From: Akkermansia sp. RCC_12PD
Lineage (GTDB): Bacteria; Verrucomicrobiota; Verrucomicrobiia; Verrucomicrobiales; Akkermansiaceae
DNA length: 64,000 bases
Direction: 5' to 3'
Assembly: GCF_036417355.1 (NCBI RefSeq)
Contig: NZ_CP143889.1
Span: forward strand, 2,852,001 to 2,916,000
Part shown: piece after piece, positions 35,416-45,375 of the stretch
Position numbering within the stretch: position 1 is the stretch's first letter
Layout of the letters: every line of letters begins with the position of its first letter
The notes under the pieces: generated by a model
Databases searched by the model: none
What the model was told of the DNA's origin: nothing
The model's input: the letters and a program-made list of their open reading frames with translations, nothing else
Program-made: the position numbers and the translations under genes

Positions 35416-38400
35416 TCAGCGCACCGCACCCCAGACGATAATGGCCGCCAGGCACAGGAAGAGGACGCCCAGCAGCATCTTCACCAAAAAGGCGTGCTTC
35501 TGCTGGTAGCGGATCAGGGACTCCGCCTTCATTCCCCGGTAGGCCAGGAAGAAAATAAGCAGCAGGGGCAGGATGAATGCCAGGTTGTACAGGGCCAGCA
35601 TGCCCACGGCGGACGAACTCCCCTGCCTGATCTGGTAAATGATGGGGGCGTACACCTGCCCGGTGCAGGCCAGTTCCAGCGCGGAAATGACGATCCCGGC
35701 AACGAACGCCGCCACGATGAAGCGGGCGGACTTGCTCTGCTCCCTGGCCGTCCGGCGGATGCGCTTCTTCAGGAAATCCGGCAAAGTCAGCGACATGTCC
35801 GCCAGCCGTCCCCGGCGGGCCAGCCACGCATCCCGGAAGGAAAGGACCGCCGCAAGCAGGGCCAGCAGGGAGAACAGGACGTCCATGACCATCTTCAGGG
35901 AAGACCACGCCTGCAACTGCCCGATGAGTTCATGAAACGCCAGACCAATAGCGAAATACGTCAGATAAACGGAAAGAACGAAGCTGCCGCCCGTCAGCAG
36001 CAGCTCCCGCGGGGAGCGCCGCGCAATCTGCAGATAGGACAGGAAGAAAATCAGGGTGGCGAACGCGCACGGGTTGACGCCGTCTATCAGGCCGCCCAGC
36101 AGCACCACGCCCAGGGAAAGGCTTTCATACGTGTTCCGCACCTCCTTCCCGGCCTGTTTCATGTCTTCCCGCTCCATCATGGCCCACGCGGGCCTGGTCC
36201 CATCCGGACGGATGCCGCTTTCCGGCTGCCTTCTCGAATCTTCCAGCAGGGCCTTCAGGTTGCCGGAGGTCAGGCGGTCGCGCATCAGCCCCCCTGCCGC
36301 TCCGAATACGGACGGGGCGATCAGTCTGTCCCGCTGGGGAATCCTGAACCGTGAAGACAGCAGGGCGTTGAACTCCGTTCCCCGGTCATCCGTGATGGAA
36401 TAGGTCTCCAACTGCATGGCGGGATATTCCCGGCGCAGGCTTTCCAGGTCCCGCATGACCCTGGCGCATTCGTCGCAGCCACTTTTCTCAAAGAAAACGA
36501 CCAGGAACGGCGCATTCGGATCGGGGGGATGTGTCCCGGCCGTCTCCCGGACCGCAACGGAATCCGTCTCCGCCGCCGGCGCGGCTTTTTCCCTGCCCTG
36601 CATCATGGACGCAAAGCTCATGACCGCCGGAACGGCCGCGGCTCCGTACTTGCCCGTCAGGGAGGAAGACCAGTACATGTCCTTCAGCACCTCGGTGGAG
36701 ACGCGGACGAACAACCGGCGTTCCTCTTCCGTCAGCTTGCCCTTGCCGGGGAGAGGATCCGGCGGTTCAAAGGCAAACATGGTGCCTCCACCGCTAAAGT
36801 TCTCGTACATTTCATATTCGCGACTCTGTAAACGGTCCGTAAACACATTCTGGAAATAATCGAGAAGCTTGTCCCATTCATTGTTATACCGGCCCTGTTC
36901 CTCCAATTCCTCATTCTTCCGGGAAACCTCCCCCAGTATCGCACAAAAGGCGTCCACATCGCACTTGCGCGAAACCACCAGTTGTGCCAGGGAGGCGTAA
37001 ACCCGTACGCGAAGATCCGGGTCCTTGACGGCCAGCCGGGAAAGGGAGGCCAGCACATCCGGAAGGAGGGATGACTTTTCCGCCTTCCTGCCGCCCAGGT
37101 AGGATTTCTCGTAAAGCCGCCTCAGCGCGGGGAAATCCCCTTCCAGAAGTTCCCCCTCAGGCGACCTGAGCGCCATTTTGATCCCGCTTAACGGCATCAG
37201 CAGGGTGATGGCGTTGCATCTGACCATGGGGTCGGGAGAGGAAAGGGTCTGAACGATCCATTCCGGAATCTCCCGGATGCCCTGCGGAAAAGTCCTGAGG
37301 GACGCGAGAACCGGGTTTTCATCAACTCCGGCGGGAGGGAAAACGGCATGGGGATACTCCTGCAGGAACAGGGCGAATTCCGCAGAAGCCCGCTGCCATG
37401 GAGAACGGGCGGGATCATCCGCCACGCCGCGTATGTACTTCCGCGGGAAAAAGATGGAATACTTGTCCGGCGGAATCCTTTCAAACAGCCTGGAAATCTC
37501 GTAACTGCCCAGGAAATTCCTGAGGAAATACGTCCAGTACTGGTCGCCGTACTTTTGCGTGAACACTTCGTCCAGAAATGCCTGCATCTCCGCGTTCCTC
37601 CGGGAATTATTCAGGATGGTGAGCTTCCTTCCTCTGGATTCTTCCCTTTTGCTGGAAGAATAATATTCACAGACCTTTTCAAAAAATGACTTCATGCGTT
37701 CGCGGACTTCCGGGTCCTCATCCTGCGCCACCAGCTTCACGAGAGGCAGGTTCCTGAACAGGAAATCCTTTTCATTATTTACCCTGTAGGCAATTTCAAA
37801 CCGCATCTCCTGGGACAGGGTGCGGTAGGAAGACAAAACACTGCGGAACGCTTCCTCATCCCCGTATTGCAGCAGGCTCCGGATACATTTGTTCTTCAAA
37901 CCGGAATATTCCTCATCCTCCAGCGTGGAAAATTCTCTCAGGATATTCACCAGTTCCACTCCGAAAGACTGTATTTTTTTAAGTTTTTTGATTTTTTGAG
38001 TCTCCCAGGAGTCATTGGGATCAACCTTGATATCACCGAGAATGACCAGTTTGCACAATTTGCTGATTTCCCCGTAGGTGAGGGACATGGCAGAAACCAT
38101 TTTCTCCTTTGTTTCAAGGGGAACGGAGGAATCTTTCAGCCGGTCCAGCACAAATCTCCAGGCCTCAGGGGAAGAATCTTCATCCAGGCGGCCCGCCTCC
38201 ATGACAGCCAGAATGCTTTTCACCTCCGGGTCCGGATGTTCCAGAAGGCACCGGATGACGAGTCTGGCCGTATCATTGAGTTCAGAAGCCGTCAGCATGT
38301 TATCCCACTGGTCTTCCTGACGGACCAGTACGTTCACCTTTTCCGCGGGCATTCTCTTGAGCATGGCCTGCATGGCGGGGCTCAGCTCCGCATTTCCGGC

Positions 38401-39675
38401 CATCATGGCATACAGGATGACGGGGACCATGTCCGGCATGTCGAATGCAAGCTGTTCCAGAGCCGGAGCCAGTGCGGCACTTTTCATCCGCGCCGCCACT
38501 AGAAACGCCGCTGCGCGCACGGATTCGTCTTCATCCCGGAACATTTCCACCACGCGCGGATACAGGAGTTCCGCAGAAGAGGGCCGGACAACGCCGCTCC
38601 TGACCGCCGCCGCGCGTATTTCTCCCAGCTTCCCGTCCAGGGGAGGCTGGACGATCCTGTGTTTTCCGGCATACAGCAGGGCCTGATGGCGGATTCTCCA
38701 TTCCGGGTGCCGGAACAATTTCAAAAGCTGTTCGGGATCAATGGCCGTTTGGAGCTTTTCGATTTCCGACAGGGACTTCAAGGCGGCCAGGCACAGGTCT
38801 TCCGATTCCGAAGTGGCATGCCTGATCAGCAGCTTCTCCAACCCCGGCAGGGACTCTTCATTGTCGCTGGCCCTCCGGAACGCGATTTGCAGCACATTTT
38901 CATCCGTTTCCCGTTCCAGGAAGGGAACGATGTGGTCCACGGCGCTCTTTTCTCCATTCTGCAGGAATACGTCCACCGCCACTTCCCGGACGAGCGGATC
39001 GCGGTGGTCCAGAAATTCGTGAATGACGGGCAAGGTGGAAACGGGCTTCTTGCGGAGAGCTTCCAGAGCGTCGATGATGTCGTTCCGGTGGCTGCCGGCC
39101 AGTTTGCGCGCCAGCAGGGAGGCGTCCGGCGTCATTTCATCCAGTTGTATCCGGAAACGCGCCTGACGGATGGCCCGTTCCGTATCCGCATCCAGGTCCG
39201 GATGCTTTTCCAGATATCCCGTCAGGAATTCCAGCGCCTGCCGCTTGCGGGAGAGAAGAGCCCGGCAGGCACTTTCCCTCGCCTTTTCCGTTCCCGTCAG
39301 GATCATGGAATACAGGCGGGTATCGTCCTGTTCCCTTCCCCCGTTTTCGGCCCGGGAAGGCTGTTTCAGCCACGCTTCCCAGGACAGGAGGGGGCCGGGG
39401 TCGGCCTTGTCCGGGTCCGTCCAGGGGTCAAAGCCGAAGTCGTTCCCCGCCATATCCTCCAGCGCATCCAGTGCCTTGCTCCGAACGGCCAGGCGCTGGC
39501 TTTTCAGCATGGCCACCAGGTCCGGGCGCGGGTCCTTCCCCTCCTTTTCCAGAGACTTGACCAGCGCGGACGGCTGTTCCGCCGCTATCAGCTGCTCTTC
39601 CGTCAGAACGGCTCCCCCGGCGTTCAGGCCAAGGAACATGGACAGGCACAGGAAATGGAACAGGAAGGGCTTCAT
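35416..39675 (-). CDS. Giant membrane protein: HEAT repeats + thioredoxin domain + CcdA/DsbD-like membrane domain
   Basis: 1419 residues. A signal peptide (MKPFLFHFLCLSMFLGLNAG) is followed by about 1000 residues of HEAT-like helical pairs (for example DHRDPLVREVAVDVFLQNGE, HPEWRIRHQALLYAGKHR, PDLRVRVYASLAQLVV). Next is a thioredoxin-like domain with FLVVFFEKSGCDECARVM (C1067-x-x-C1070). The last ~240 residues form about six membrane helices like CcdA/DsbD-beta, with cysteines in NPCAF (C1203) and ELACTGQVY (C1337). The likely role is moving reducing power across the inner membrane to the periplasmic thioredoxin, tied to a protein-interaction scaffold. This domain mix is unusual. It is the last gene of the MoxR cluster and overlaps the DUF4159 stop (TGATG). 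Confidence 0.82.
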   Translation of the reverse strand: MKPFLFHFLCLSMFLGLNAGGAVLTEEQLIAAEQPSALVKSLEKEGKDPRPDLVAMLKSQRLAVRSKALDALEDMAGNDFGFDPWTDPDKADPGPLLSWEAWLKQPSRAENGGREQDDTRLYSMILTGTEKARESACRALLSRKRQALEFLTGYLEKHPDLDADTERAIRQARFRIQLDEMTPDASLLARKLAGSHRNDIIDALEALRKKPVSTLPVIHEFLDHRDPLVREVAVDVFLQNGEKSAVDHIVPFLERETDENVLQIAFRRASDNEESLPGLEKLLIRHATSESEDLCLAALKSLSEIEKLQTAIDPEQLLKLFRHPEWRIRHQALLYAGKHRIVQPPLDGKLGEIRAAAVRSGVVRPSSAELLYPRVVEMFRDEDESVRAAAFLVAARMKSAALAPALEQLAFDMPDMVPVILYAMMAGNAELSPAMQAMLKRMPAEKVNVLVRQEDQWDNMLTASELNDTARLVIRCLLEHPDPEVKSILAVMEAGRLDEDSSPEAWRFVLDRLKDSSVPLETKEKMVSAMSLTYGEISKLCKLVILGDIKVDPNDSWETQKIKKLKKIQSFGVELVNILREFSTLEDEEYSGLKNKCIRSLLQYGDEEAFRSVLSSYRTLSQEMRFEIAYRVNNEKDFLFRNLPLVKLVAQDEDPEVRERMKSFFEKVCEYYSSSKREESRGRKLTILNNSRRNAEMQAFLDEVFTQKYGDQYWTYFLRNFLGSYEISRLFERIPPDKYSIFFPRKYIRGVADDPARSPWQRASAEFALFLQEYPHAVFPPAGVDENPVLASLRTFPQGIREIPEWIVQTLSSPDPMVRCNAITLLMPLSGIKMALRSPEGELLEGDFPALRRLYEKSYLGGRKAEKSSLLPDVLASLSRLAVKDPDLRVRVYASLAQLVVSRKCDVDAFCAILGEVSRKNEELEEQGRYNNEWDKLLDYFQNVFTDRLQSREYEMYENFSGGGTMFAFEPPDPLPGKGKLTEEERRLFVRVSTEVLKDMYWSSSLTGKYGAAAVPAVMSFASMMQGREKAAPAAETDSVAVRETAGTHPPDPNAPFLVVFFEKSGCDECARVMRDLESLRREYPAMQLETYSITDDRGTEFNALLSSRFRIPQRDRLIAPSVFGAAGGLMRDRLTSGNLKALLEDSRRQPESGIRPDGTRPAWAMMEREDMKQAGKEVRNTYESLSLGVVLLGGLIDGVNPCAFATLIFFLSYLQIARRSPRELLLTGGSFVLSVYLTYFAIGLAFHELIGQLQAWSSLKMVMDVLFSLLALLAAVLSFRDAWLARRGRLADMSLTLPDFLKKRIRRTAREQSKSARFIVAAFVAGIVISALELACTGQVYAPIIYQIRQGSSSAVGMLALYNLAFILPLLLIFFLAYRGMKAESLIRYQQKHAFLVKMLLGVLFLCLAAIIVWGAVR

Positions 39676-40337
39676 CAGCGCAGAAGGGCGTAAGCCAGAA
39701 TATTGGCGTTGATTTCAAGGGCGTTTCCCAATTCGCTGCCCCCGCAGCAGCAGCACCCCTTGGAATGGCGGCTGTCGTTGAGGCCGTCCGCGGAATAAAT
39801 GATGACCAGCTTGTCATTCAGCGTGACTCCTTCCAGATGGCCTTTCGCGGCCTGTTTTCCCGCCTCCAACTGCTTGATGTTGAAGACGGTTGAAAAAACA
39901 GGATGGCGCATGGACACGGGCTTGAGAACGGCTTCTCCGAAGATGGTGCGCATCTCCCTGCGGAAGGAAGCGTCCCAGGCGGCATTGGAGCACCCGGCGG
40001 AGGCCAGCAGGAAGCCGCCCGACTGGACATATTTTTTCAGGTTTTCCCGTTCCCGTGCCGTAAGGACGAAGTCCCCCTCCCCGGTCATTACCACAAAGGG
40101 GAAGCGGAACAGTTCCTCATTGTCCAGCCGTACGGCCCGGAACCGCCTGCTGGTAGAAATGCTGGTTTTCTGCTGGACGGTGGACAGGAATTCGTCACTG
40201 AAACAGCGGGAAGTCTGCGTACCCGCATAAATCAGGTTGCCGCACTGAACCACGCCTTCCTTTCCACGGCTTTCCGCCGGATACAGGAACAGCGCGGCAA
40301 GAACCGCCGTCATCATTCGTTTAAGGGTCGTTTTCAT
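39675..40337 (-). CDS. DUF4159 domain protein
   Basis: 220 residues with a signal-like N-terminus (MMTAVLAALFLYPAESRGKE). The pattern FRFPFVVMTGEGDFVLTARE, LKKYVQSGGFLLASAGCSN and DKLVIIYSADGLND fits DUF4159, a glutamine-amidotransferase-like fold of unknown activity. A four-Cys stretch (GCCCCGGSELGNALEIN) near the C-terminus is noteworthy and could bind metal. It overlaps the upstream DUF4175 gene by four bases and the downstream giant protein by one base, so translation is coupled. DUF4159 is known to occur in MoxR/VWA clusters of bacteria. Confidence 0.8.
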   Translation of the reverse strand: MKTTLKRMMTAVLAALFLYPAESRGKEGVVQCGNLIYAGTQTSRCFSDEFLSTVQQKTSISTSRRFRAVRLDNEELFRFPFVVMTGEGDFVLTARERENLKKYVQSGGFLLASAGCSNAAWDASFRREMRTIFGEAVLKPVSMRHPVFSTVFNIKQLEAGKQAAKGHLEGVTLNDKLVIIYSADGLNDSRHSKGCCCCGGSELGNALEINANILAYALLR

Positions 40338-43147
40338 TGTTTTGGCTCGTTTTGCCTGTGTTGTTCAAAGTATTGCCTGACGGCATCCCGGTAAAGGCCG
40401 GGCACCTGCTGCATGGCCGGACTGCCCAGGCCGTCCCCCGGCGTTTTTTCCTGTTTCCGCCCGGCTTCTTCATCCTTATGGCCGGAAGAGGAATGCCGGC
40501 CGTTCGTTGCGGTCCCGTCTCCGCCTTCCCCCTTCTGCGGACCCTCGCCCGCTCCTTCCCGGGACGGGCGGGGCTGCTGGAACTTCTCCCTCTGGGGGCC
40601 GAACATGGGGACTCCATTCATCAGGCCGTCCCCGCCATCCCCCTGTCCGCTCCCAAATCCGCCTCTTCCCTGCCTTCTGCTCAGCATGGAATTCAAAAGC
40701 TGCTGCATGGCTCCGGCGCATTCCCGGCTCATACCGCTTACGGAGCATGCTCCTGACGATGCGGCGGAGTTTTCCCCCAGCAGCTTCATCATGATTTCCC
40801 AGGCTCTCTGCGCCCTGTCCGCCGCTGCCGCGGGCTTGCCCGCGTAACAGGCGGAAGCGCTCTCCTCCATGAGTTCCGCAATGCCTGTCTGAAGGCATGC
40901 CTGGATGAAGCCGGCCATCTCCCGCTTGAATTCCTCCGCTTCCTCCGGAATGGCGGAAATGACGGCGGGAGCCCTGCTGTGCCAGAGCCAGTACAAAGCC
41001 AGTATTTCTTTCTGGGACTCGCCCAGAGCCTTCAACTGCTCCCTCGTCACGGGACGGCCCTCCTTCCGTTCGGACAAAAAGCGCCCCAGCATGGTCGCCG
41101 TCTCCTTCTGGGAATCCGCCAGACGGCGGAATTCCATGATCAGGCCGTACCCCTGCATGACTTTTGCGGCCATTTCCGCTTCTCCGCTCTGCCGGGCCGT
41201 TTCCTCCTGCGGAGCGCGCAGCCTGTCGCGCATGGTCCGGAAAAACTCCTGGGTGGATTCCTGAGTGCCGGGAAGTTCTCCGGAAAGGTCTTCCTCATTC
41301 TTCGCAATGATTCCGGCCAGGGAGGAAGCCGTTTCCGACAGTTTTCCGTCCGTGTCGAAAATAGGAAAATCCTTCGCCATCTTTTCCGCCAGTTTTCTGA
41401 CTTCCGCGTGCTTTTCCTTCAATTGGACGGCTTCTTCCCGGCTCAGTCCGGACGGATTGGCTTTCTTCGCCCTGTCCAATTCCCGGACCAGATCGTCAAT
41501 GGACTGGGCCAAAAGGCGGTATTTGTTGACGAACTCATCCACGCCCGTCCTGATGCGGAGCATTTCCCGGTACTGTTCCTCACTAATGACATGTACCGTG
41601 ACAGGTTCTGAAACCGTCATGTTCAGCAGGTAGGGATTGGCGTCGCGGGCCTCCACGGACAACTGGAGCACATCCCCGGCCCTGGCCCCCAGCGCCGGCA
41701 GGGAAAGCTGTTCCGCCAGGAACAGGGACTTTTTGGACGCTTCCGGTACCGGCATTTCAAGCGAACGCGCGCGGGAGCCGCTCACGCTCCTGACCCACGC
41801 CACACGGGTGACGCCGTAGTCGTCCTGCACCTCCGCATGGAAGGGAATCACCACGTCTTCCAGGGCCACGGAAACCGGAGCGGGGGCATGAATAACCACG
41901 GACGGACGGGCGTCCGCATTCACCCTGACGCGGTTTTCCAGAGGCCGCGCCATCCCGGTCCCGCGGTAATCCGTCATCTGGATGGACGCCGTCCCTGACT
42001 GGCGCACGCGGAGGGGGAAGGAAATGCGGCCGTCCGGCAGAAGGACTCCCTGCACGGTTTGCGCCTTCAGGTCCTTCCTGTCCGGCGTAAAGACGGCTTT
42101 TCCGGACATCAGAGGACGATTGCTTTCCAGAATGAAATCCGCCGTGCCGCCGTCAATCACCGTCACATCCTGGCCGTTCAGGGGATATTCCACGGGCGGC
42201 AGACCGGTATATTCCGGCGGAGACACGATCACGGAGCCGCCCGCCACCTTGGGCTGGTAGTTGATTTCCAGCGGATACCATTCGCTCCTGGCCTTTCCGC
42301 CGGCAGTGGCGAAGGCGATCCGGCACGGAGCCGTCAGTTTTTCCAGCCTTCTGGCCCAAATGCCGGACTGGTCGCGGAACGCGGCCAGCTTCTGGACGGG
42401 ATGGCCGTCCGGCCTGACCCATATTTCCACGGGAGAAGTCAGCGGAGCCCCCGTGACGCGCACCTGCATCAGGGCGTCCTCACCGTACACGACGGAAGAA
42501 GGGGAGTCCACCAGTTCAAAACGGTAGGGGGAAAGGGGCGGTATGTCCTCCCACGGGGTGCACAGCCTGCCGTACAGCACTCCGGCCGCGTCCCGGTTCC
42601 ATGAAACCAGCGCCGCGCACAGGGCCAGCAGCAAAAGCAGGCCCCATACGGATTTTCTTTTCAACAGGCGCCACAGGCGGTCGTTCTGCGCGTATTGCTC
42701 CAGCCTGGAACGGGCGGCGCGTTCCGTTTCCCCCATCAGCCAGGCTCCCAGGGAATGGCCGGAAGACTCCGGCGCAAGAGGGCTCCGGCTCATTTCCCAG
42801 AAGGAAAGCACGGTTTGACGGGCGTCATGATTGGCGGAATCCGCCTTGCGCGCCAGGTCCGCCGGATTCCTGCGCCACGCATGCGCCAGCAGTGCGGCCA
42901 GCAGAACCAGCAGCAGGAGCGCCAGAACGGGGGAGGCCCATTCCCGCGTCTTATTCTCCAAGGGGGAATAAACGTCGGCCAGGACATACAGGCCGCATGC
43001 CAGGATGACCGCCATCCCCCACAGGGAGCAGGCGGCGGCCAGCGCCCGGCGTCTTTCCCGGCGCAGAACGGCGGAAAACAGTCCGCGAAATCCCGGAGCG
43101 GGCCGGGAGGCGGATGAAGCCGGAGTGTTGGAGTCCTTTTCCTTCAT
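40334..43147 (-). CDS. DUF4175-type membrane protein
   Basis: 937 residues from ATG 43147 (MKEKDSNTPASSASRPAPGF); the frame is open 13 codons further but only 8 bases separate it from the upstream gene. The N-terminal part has two or three membrane helices (LAAACSLWGMAVILACGLYV, VLALLLLVLLAALLAHAW, then LLLLLALCAALVSW). A periplasmic Ig-like beta region follows. The C-terminal half is helical coiled-coil (about residues 530-800), and the Gly/Gln-rich tail contains RRQGRGGFGSGQGDGGDG. This layout matches DUF4175 proteins found next to DUF4159 and MoxR genes. The function is unknown; a scaffold for an envelope complex is an inference. Confidence 0.75.
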   Translation of the reverse strand: MKEKDSNTPASSASRPAPGFRGLFSAVLRRERRRALAAACSLWGMAVILACGLYVLADVYSPLENKTREWASPVLALLLLVLLAALLAHAWRRNPADLARKADSANHDARQTVLSFWEMSRSPLAPESSGHSLGAWLMGETERAARSRLEQYAQNDRLWRLLKRKSVWGLLLLLALCAALVSWNRDAAGVLYGRLCTPWEDIPPLSPYRFELVDSPSSVVYGEDALMQVRVTGAPLTSPVEIWVRPDGHPVQKLAAFRDQSGIWARRLEKLTAPCRIAFATAGGKARSEWYPLEINYQPKVAGGSVIVSPPEYTGLPPVEYPLNGQDVTVIDGGTADFILESNRPLMSGKAVFTPDRKDLKAQTVQGVLLPDGRISFPLRVRQSGTASIQMTDYRGTGMARPLENRVRVNADARPSVVIHAPAPVSVALEDVVIPFHAEVQDDYGVTRVAWVRSVSGSRARSLEMPVPEASKKSLFLAEQLSLPALGARAGDVLQLSVEARDANPYLLNMTVSEPVTVHVISEEQYREMLRIRTGVDEFVNKYRLLAQSIDDLVRELDRAKKANPSGLSREEAVQLKEKHAEVRKLAEKMAKDFPIFDTDGKLSETASSLAGIIAKNEEDLSGELPGTQESTQEFFRTMRDRLRAPQEETARQSGEAEMAAKVMQGYGLIMEFRRLADSQKETATMLGRFLSERKEGRPVTREQLKALGESQKEILALYWLWHSRAPAVISAIPEEAEEFKREMAGFIQACLQTGIAELMEESASACYAGKPAAAADRAQRAWEIMMKLLGENSAASSGACSVSGMSRECAGAMQQLLNSMLSRRQGRGGFGSGQGDGGDGLMNGVPMFGPQREKFQQPRPSREGAGEGPQKGEGGDGTATNGRHSSSGHKDEEAGRKQEKTPGDGLGSPAMQQVPGLYRDAVRQYFEQHRQNEPKQ

Positions 43148-43155
43148 GGGGTCGT

Positions 43156-45375
43156 TTACAGTAATCCGTTGCGGCGGCGCACCCACCAGTACAGGGCCGG
43201 AAGCACGGCCAGCACCAGCAGGACGTACCAGCGGTTCCAGAGGGGGAAGAAGGCTTCCTCCCTGCTCGTGTAGTCGGGCGGCGGTTCCATCATGGCTGGC
43301 AGGGTTCCGTCCAGTTCTTCACGGGACAGGCGGCGGCCCCCGGTCAATTCGCTCATGGAAGCCAGAAAAGCCGGGTCCGCATCCAGATTGTCCCGTTCTC
43401 CCGGCGGTTCGGGAACATCCAGACAGACGTCCGGCATGGGGGAAGCGCCGCTCCCCGCCATGCGTGCGCGGAGAATGTAGCGGCCCGGTCGGGGGGAAGT
43501 GAACACGCCGTTCCAGCGGGGCAGCCCCCCGCGGGAGGCGTCCTGCCGCGCGGCGGCTGAAAAGATGGTTTTTTCCGGATTCCTGATGTCCGCCACTTCA
43601 ACGGACACCCCGGACGGGCGCCCTCTGCCCCTCCAGCTCATGGAGAAGGAGACGGGAACGCCAGGTTCCACGGAAGTGCGCTCCACATGCAGGGAAAGGT
43701 CATAGCCGGGGAGGAATTCGGCCGCCGTCTGCATCCACGGCAGGAACTGCCCCCAGAAATCCTCATACCAGTTCCCCAGCCTGAGTGCCTCCGGGAAAAA
43801 GTCCCACTTCCACAATCCGTCGCCGTTGATCATGCCCGCGGCGCCCATGCCCACTCTTTTGACGGCCAGCAGGGGAATGCGGCCGTCCGGGGACCGGGCC
43901 ACTACCCGCGTGCCGGGGAAAATTCTTTCCACGTCCCAGGAATCCTCAAGCGGCGGCAGAGAACGCCACACGTCGGCCCCGGTCCCCGGCAGCACGACGC
44001 CGAACAGGCCGTCCTTCACCCCTTCCGGGGACGGGGTGAGCTGGTGGTCACCCGGGAACGGCGCCTTCCAGGCGAAGGGTTCCAGGGCTTCCATCTCCGG
44101 AAAGCGGCCCGCATACGACTTGCCGCGCGCAAAAACGAGCAGGCCGCCGTAATCGCGTACAAAGGAATGCAGAGCGGCGGCGCGCGCCGGGGTGATGATC
44201 CGTTCCGCCCCCTTGCCCAGAATAACCATGTCAAAGCGCAGGAAATCCTCCAGGGAGGACGGGATGGACTCACCGTCCGCCTTCGCGCCGGTTTCCTCCC
44301 CGGTGTTGATGCTGTAAAAACGCTCCTGGGTCAGCATGTGGATGGAGCGGACGTCGAACGAAGGCTGGCGGCGCAGGAACTGGGCCAGGAATTTGCTGTC
44401 CCAGTACGGGGCTCCCTCCGCCATGAACACTCGGATGCGCGATCTCATGGCTTGTACGGAAAAAAGGGCTTCATGGCCTTCCGGTCCGGATTCGTCGCCG
44501 GGCACGGCATCGCATTTCAAGGAAAAATGGGCCGATTTGGGCGGGCATTCCAGAGTGAAATTCACTACGGCGTCCGCATCGTCGGCCACATTGACCACCT
44601 TCCTGTCCAACACCCTACCCCCGGCATCCAGCAGGGACACGGCGGTCTGGACGGCACCCAGCTTCCTGTTCCTCACCCGCGCGGACGCCTGAACCGTATT
44701 TCCGGGGAAGGAGTGAATGATGGTCTTGGTCGCTTCCAGCGTCAGGCGGGGGGCCTCCCACTTCTCTCCGTAGCACAGGGTATGGACCGGAACTCCCAGA
44801 TTCCCGGCCTCCCGTGCCAGCCTTCCCAGATGCGCGGGCTCCGTGTCCCTGCCGTCGGAAAGAAGGATAAGGCCGGAAGGGGCGCGCCCTCCAGAGCGTT
44901 CATCCTCCAGCAAGGCGGCCAGGGAGCGGGACAGGGGGGAGGAACTGCCGTCCGCCTCCACACGGGCGAGTGCTCCCGCATCCGGCAGGATGGAGGAAGA
45001 ATCTTTCACAGAAACCCAGCGCACGTCCACGCCGTCCGGCACCAGGCCGGCGATGGATTTCAGGTCCCTGCGCGCGGCATCCACCCGGGAACCTCCCGCA
45101 CCGGAGGACTGCATGGGGGAGGTCATGGAGGAAGAAGCGTCCAGAGCGACGATCCAGACGGGACGGGAATGCACCGTCAGCGTTTCCTTCCTGCCCGGAT
45201 TGGCAAGCAGGAACAGGGTTCCTGCAATTCCGGACAGGTAGGCCGCGGACACGAGCATGCGGGTGCGCGGGCGGAAACTCCGCGTGCCGCGCGCCAGAAG
45301 AAAACAGAACAGGACCAGGCAGGCCGCGGCAACGACGCCCAGCCAGCCCCAGGGAATGACGGGTTCAAAGATCAT
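43156..45375 (-). CDS. Membrane-anchored VWA-domain protein
   Basis: 739 residues. Two N-terminal membrane helices (WLGVVAAACLVLFCFLLARG and LVSAAYLSGIAGTLFLLANP) lead to a VWA domain with the MIDAS motif IVALDASSSM. A glutamine-amidotransferase-like region follows (FDMVILGKGAERIITPARAA, then FVRDYGGLLVFARGKSYAG). The C-terminal helix WYVLLVLAVLPALYWWVRRR returns to the membrane. The start overlaps the BatA-like gene by four bases and the stop is 8 bases before DUF4175. Such proteins are partners of MoxR ATPases in assembling or activating envelope complexes. Confidence 0.82.
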   Translation of the reverse strand: MIFEPVIPWGWLGVVAAACLVLFCFLLARGTRSFRPRTRMLVSAAYLSGIAGTLFLLANPGRKETLTVHSRPVWIVALDASSSMTSPMQSSGAGGSRVDAARRDLKSIAGLVPDGVDVRWVSVKDSSSILPDAGALARVEADGSSSPLSRSLAALLEDERSGGRAPSGLILLSDGRDTEPAHLGRLAREAGNLGVPVHTLCYGEKWEAPRLTLEATKTIIHSFPGNTVQASARVRNRKLGAVQTAVSLLDAGGRVLDRKVVNVADDADAVVNFTLECPPKSAHFSLKCDAVPGDESGPEGHEALFSVQAMRSRIRVFMAEGAPYWDSKFLAQFLRRQPSFDVRSIHMLTQERFYSINTGEETGAKADGESIPSSLEDFLRFDMVILGKGAERIITPARAAALHSFVRDYGGLLVFARGKSYAGRFPEMEALEPFAWKAPFPGDHQLTPSPEGVKDGLFGVVLPGTGADVWRSLPPLEDSWDVERIFPGTRVVARSPDGRIPLLAVKRVGMGAAGMINGDGLWKWDFFPEALRLGNWYEDFWGQFLPWMQTAAEFLPGYDLSLHVERTSVEPGVPVSFSMSWRGRGRPSGVSVEVADIRNPEKTIFSAAARQDASRGGLPRWNGVFTSPRPGRYILRARMAGSGASPMPDVCLDVPEPPGERDNLDADPAFLASMSELTGGRRLSREELDGTLPAMMEPPPDYTSREEAFFPLWNRWYVLLVLAVLPALYWWVRRRNGLL

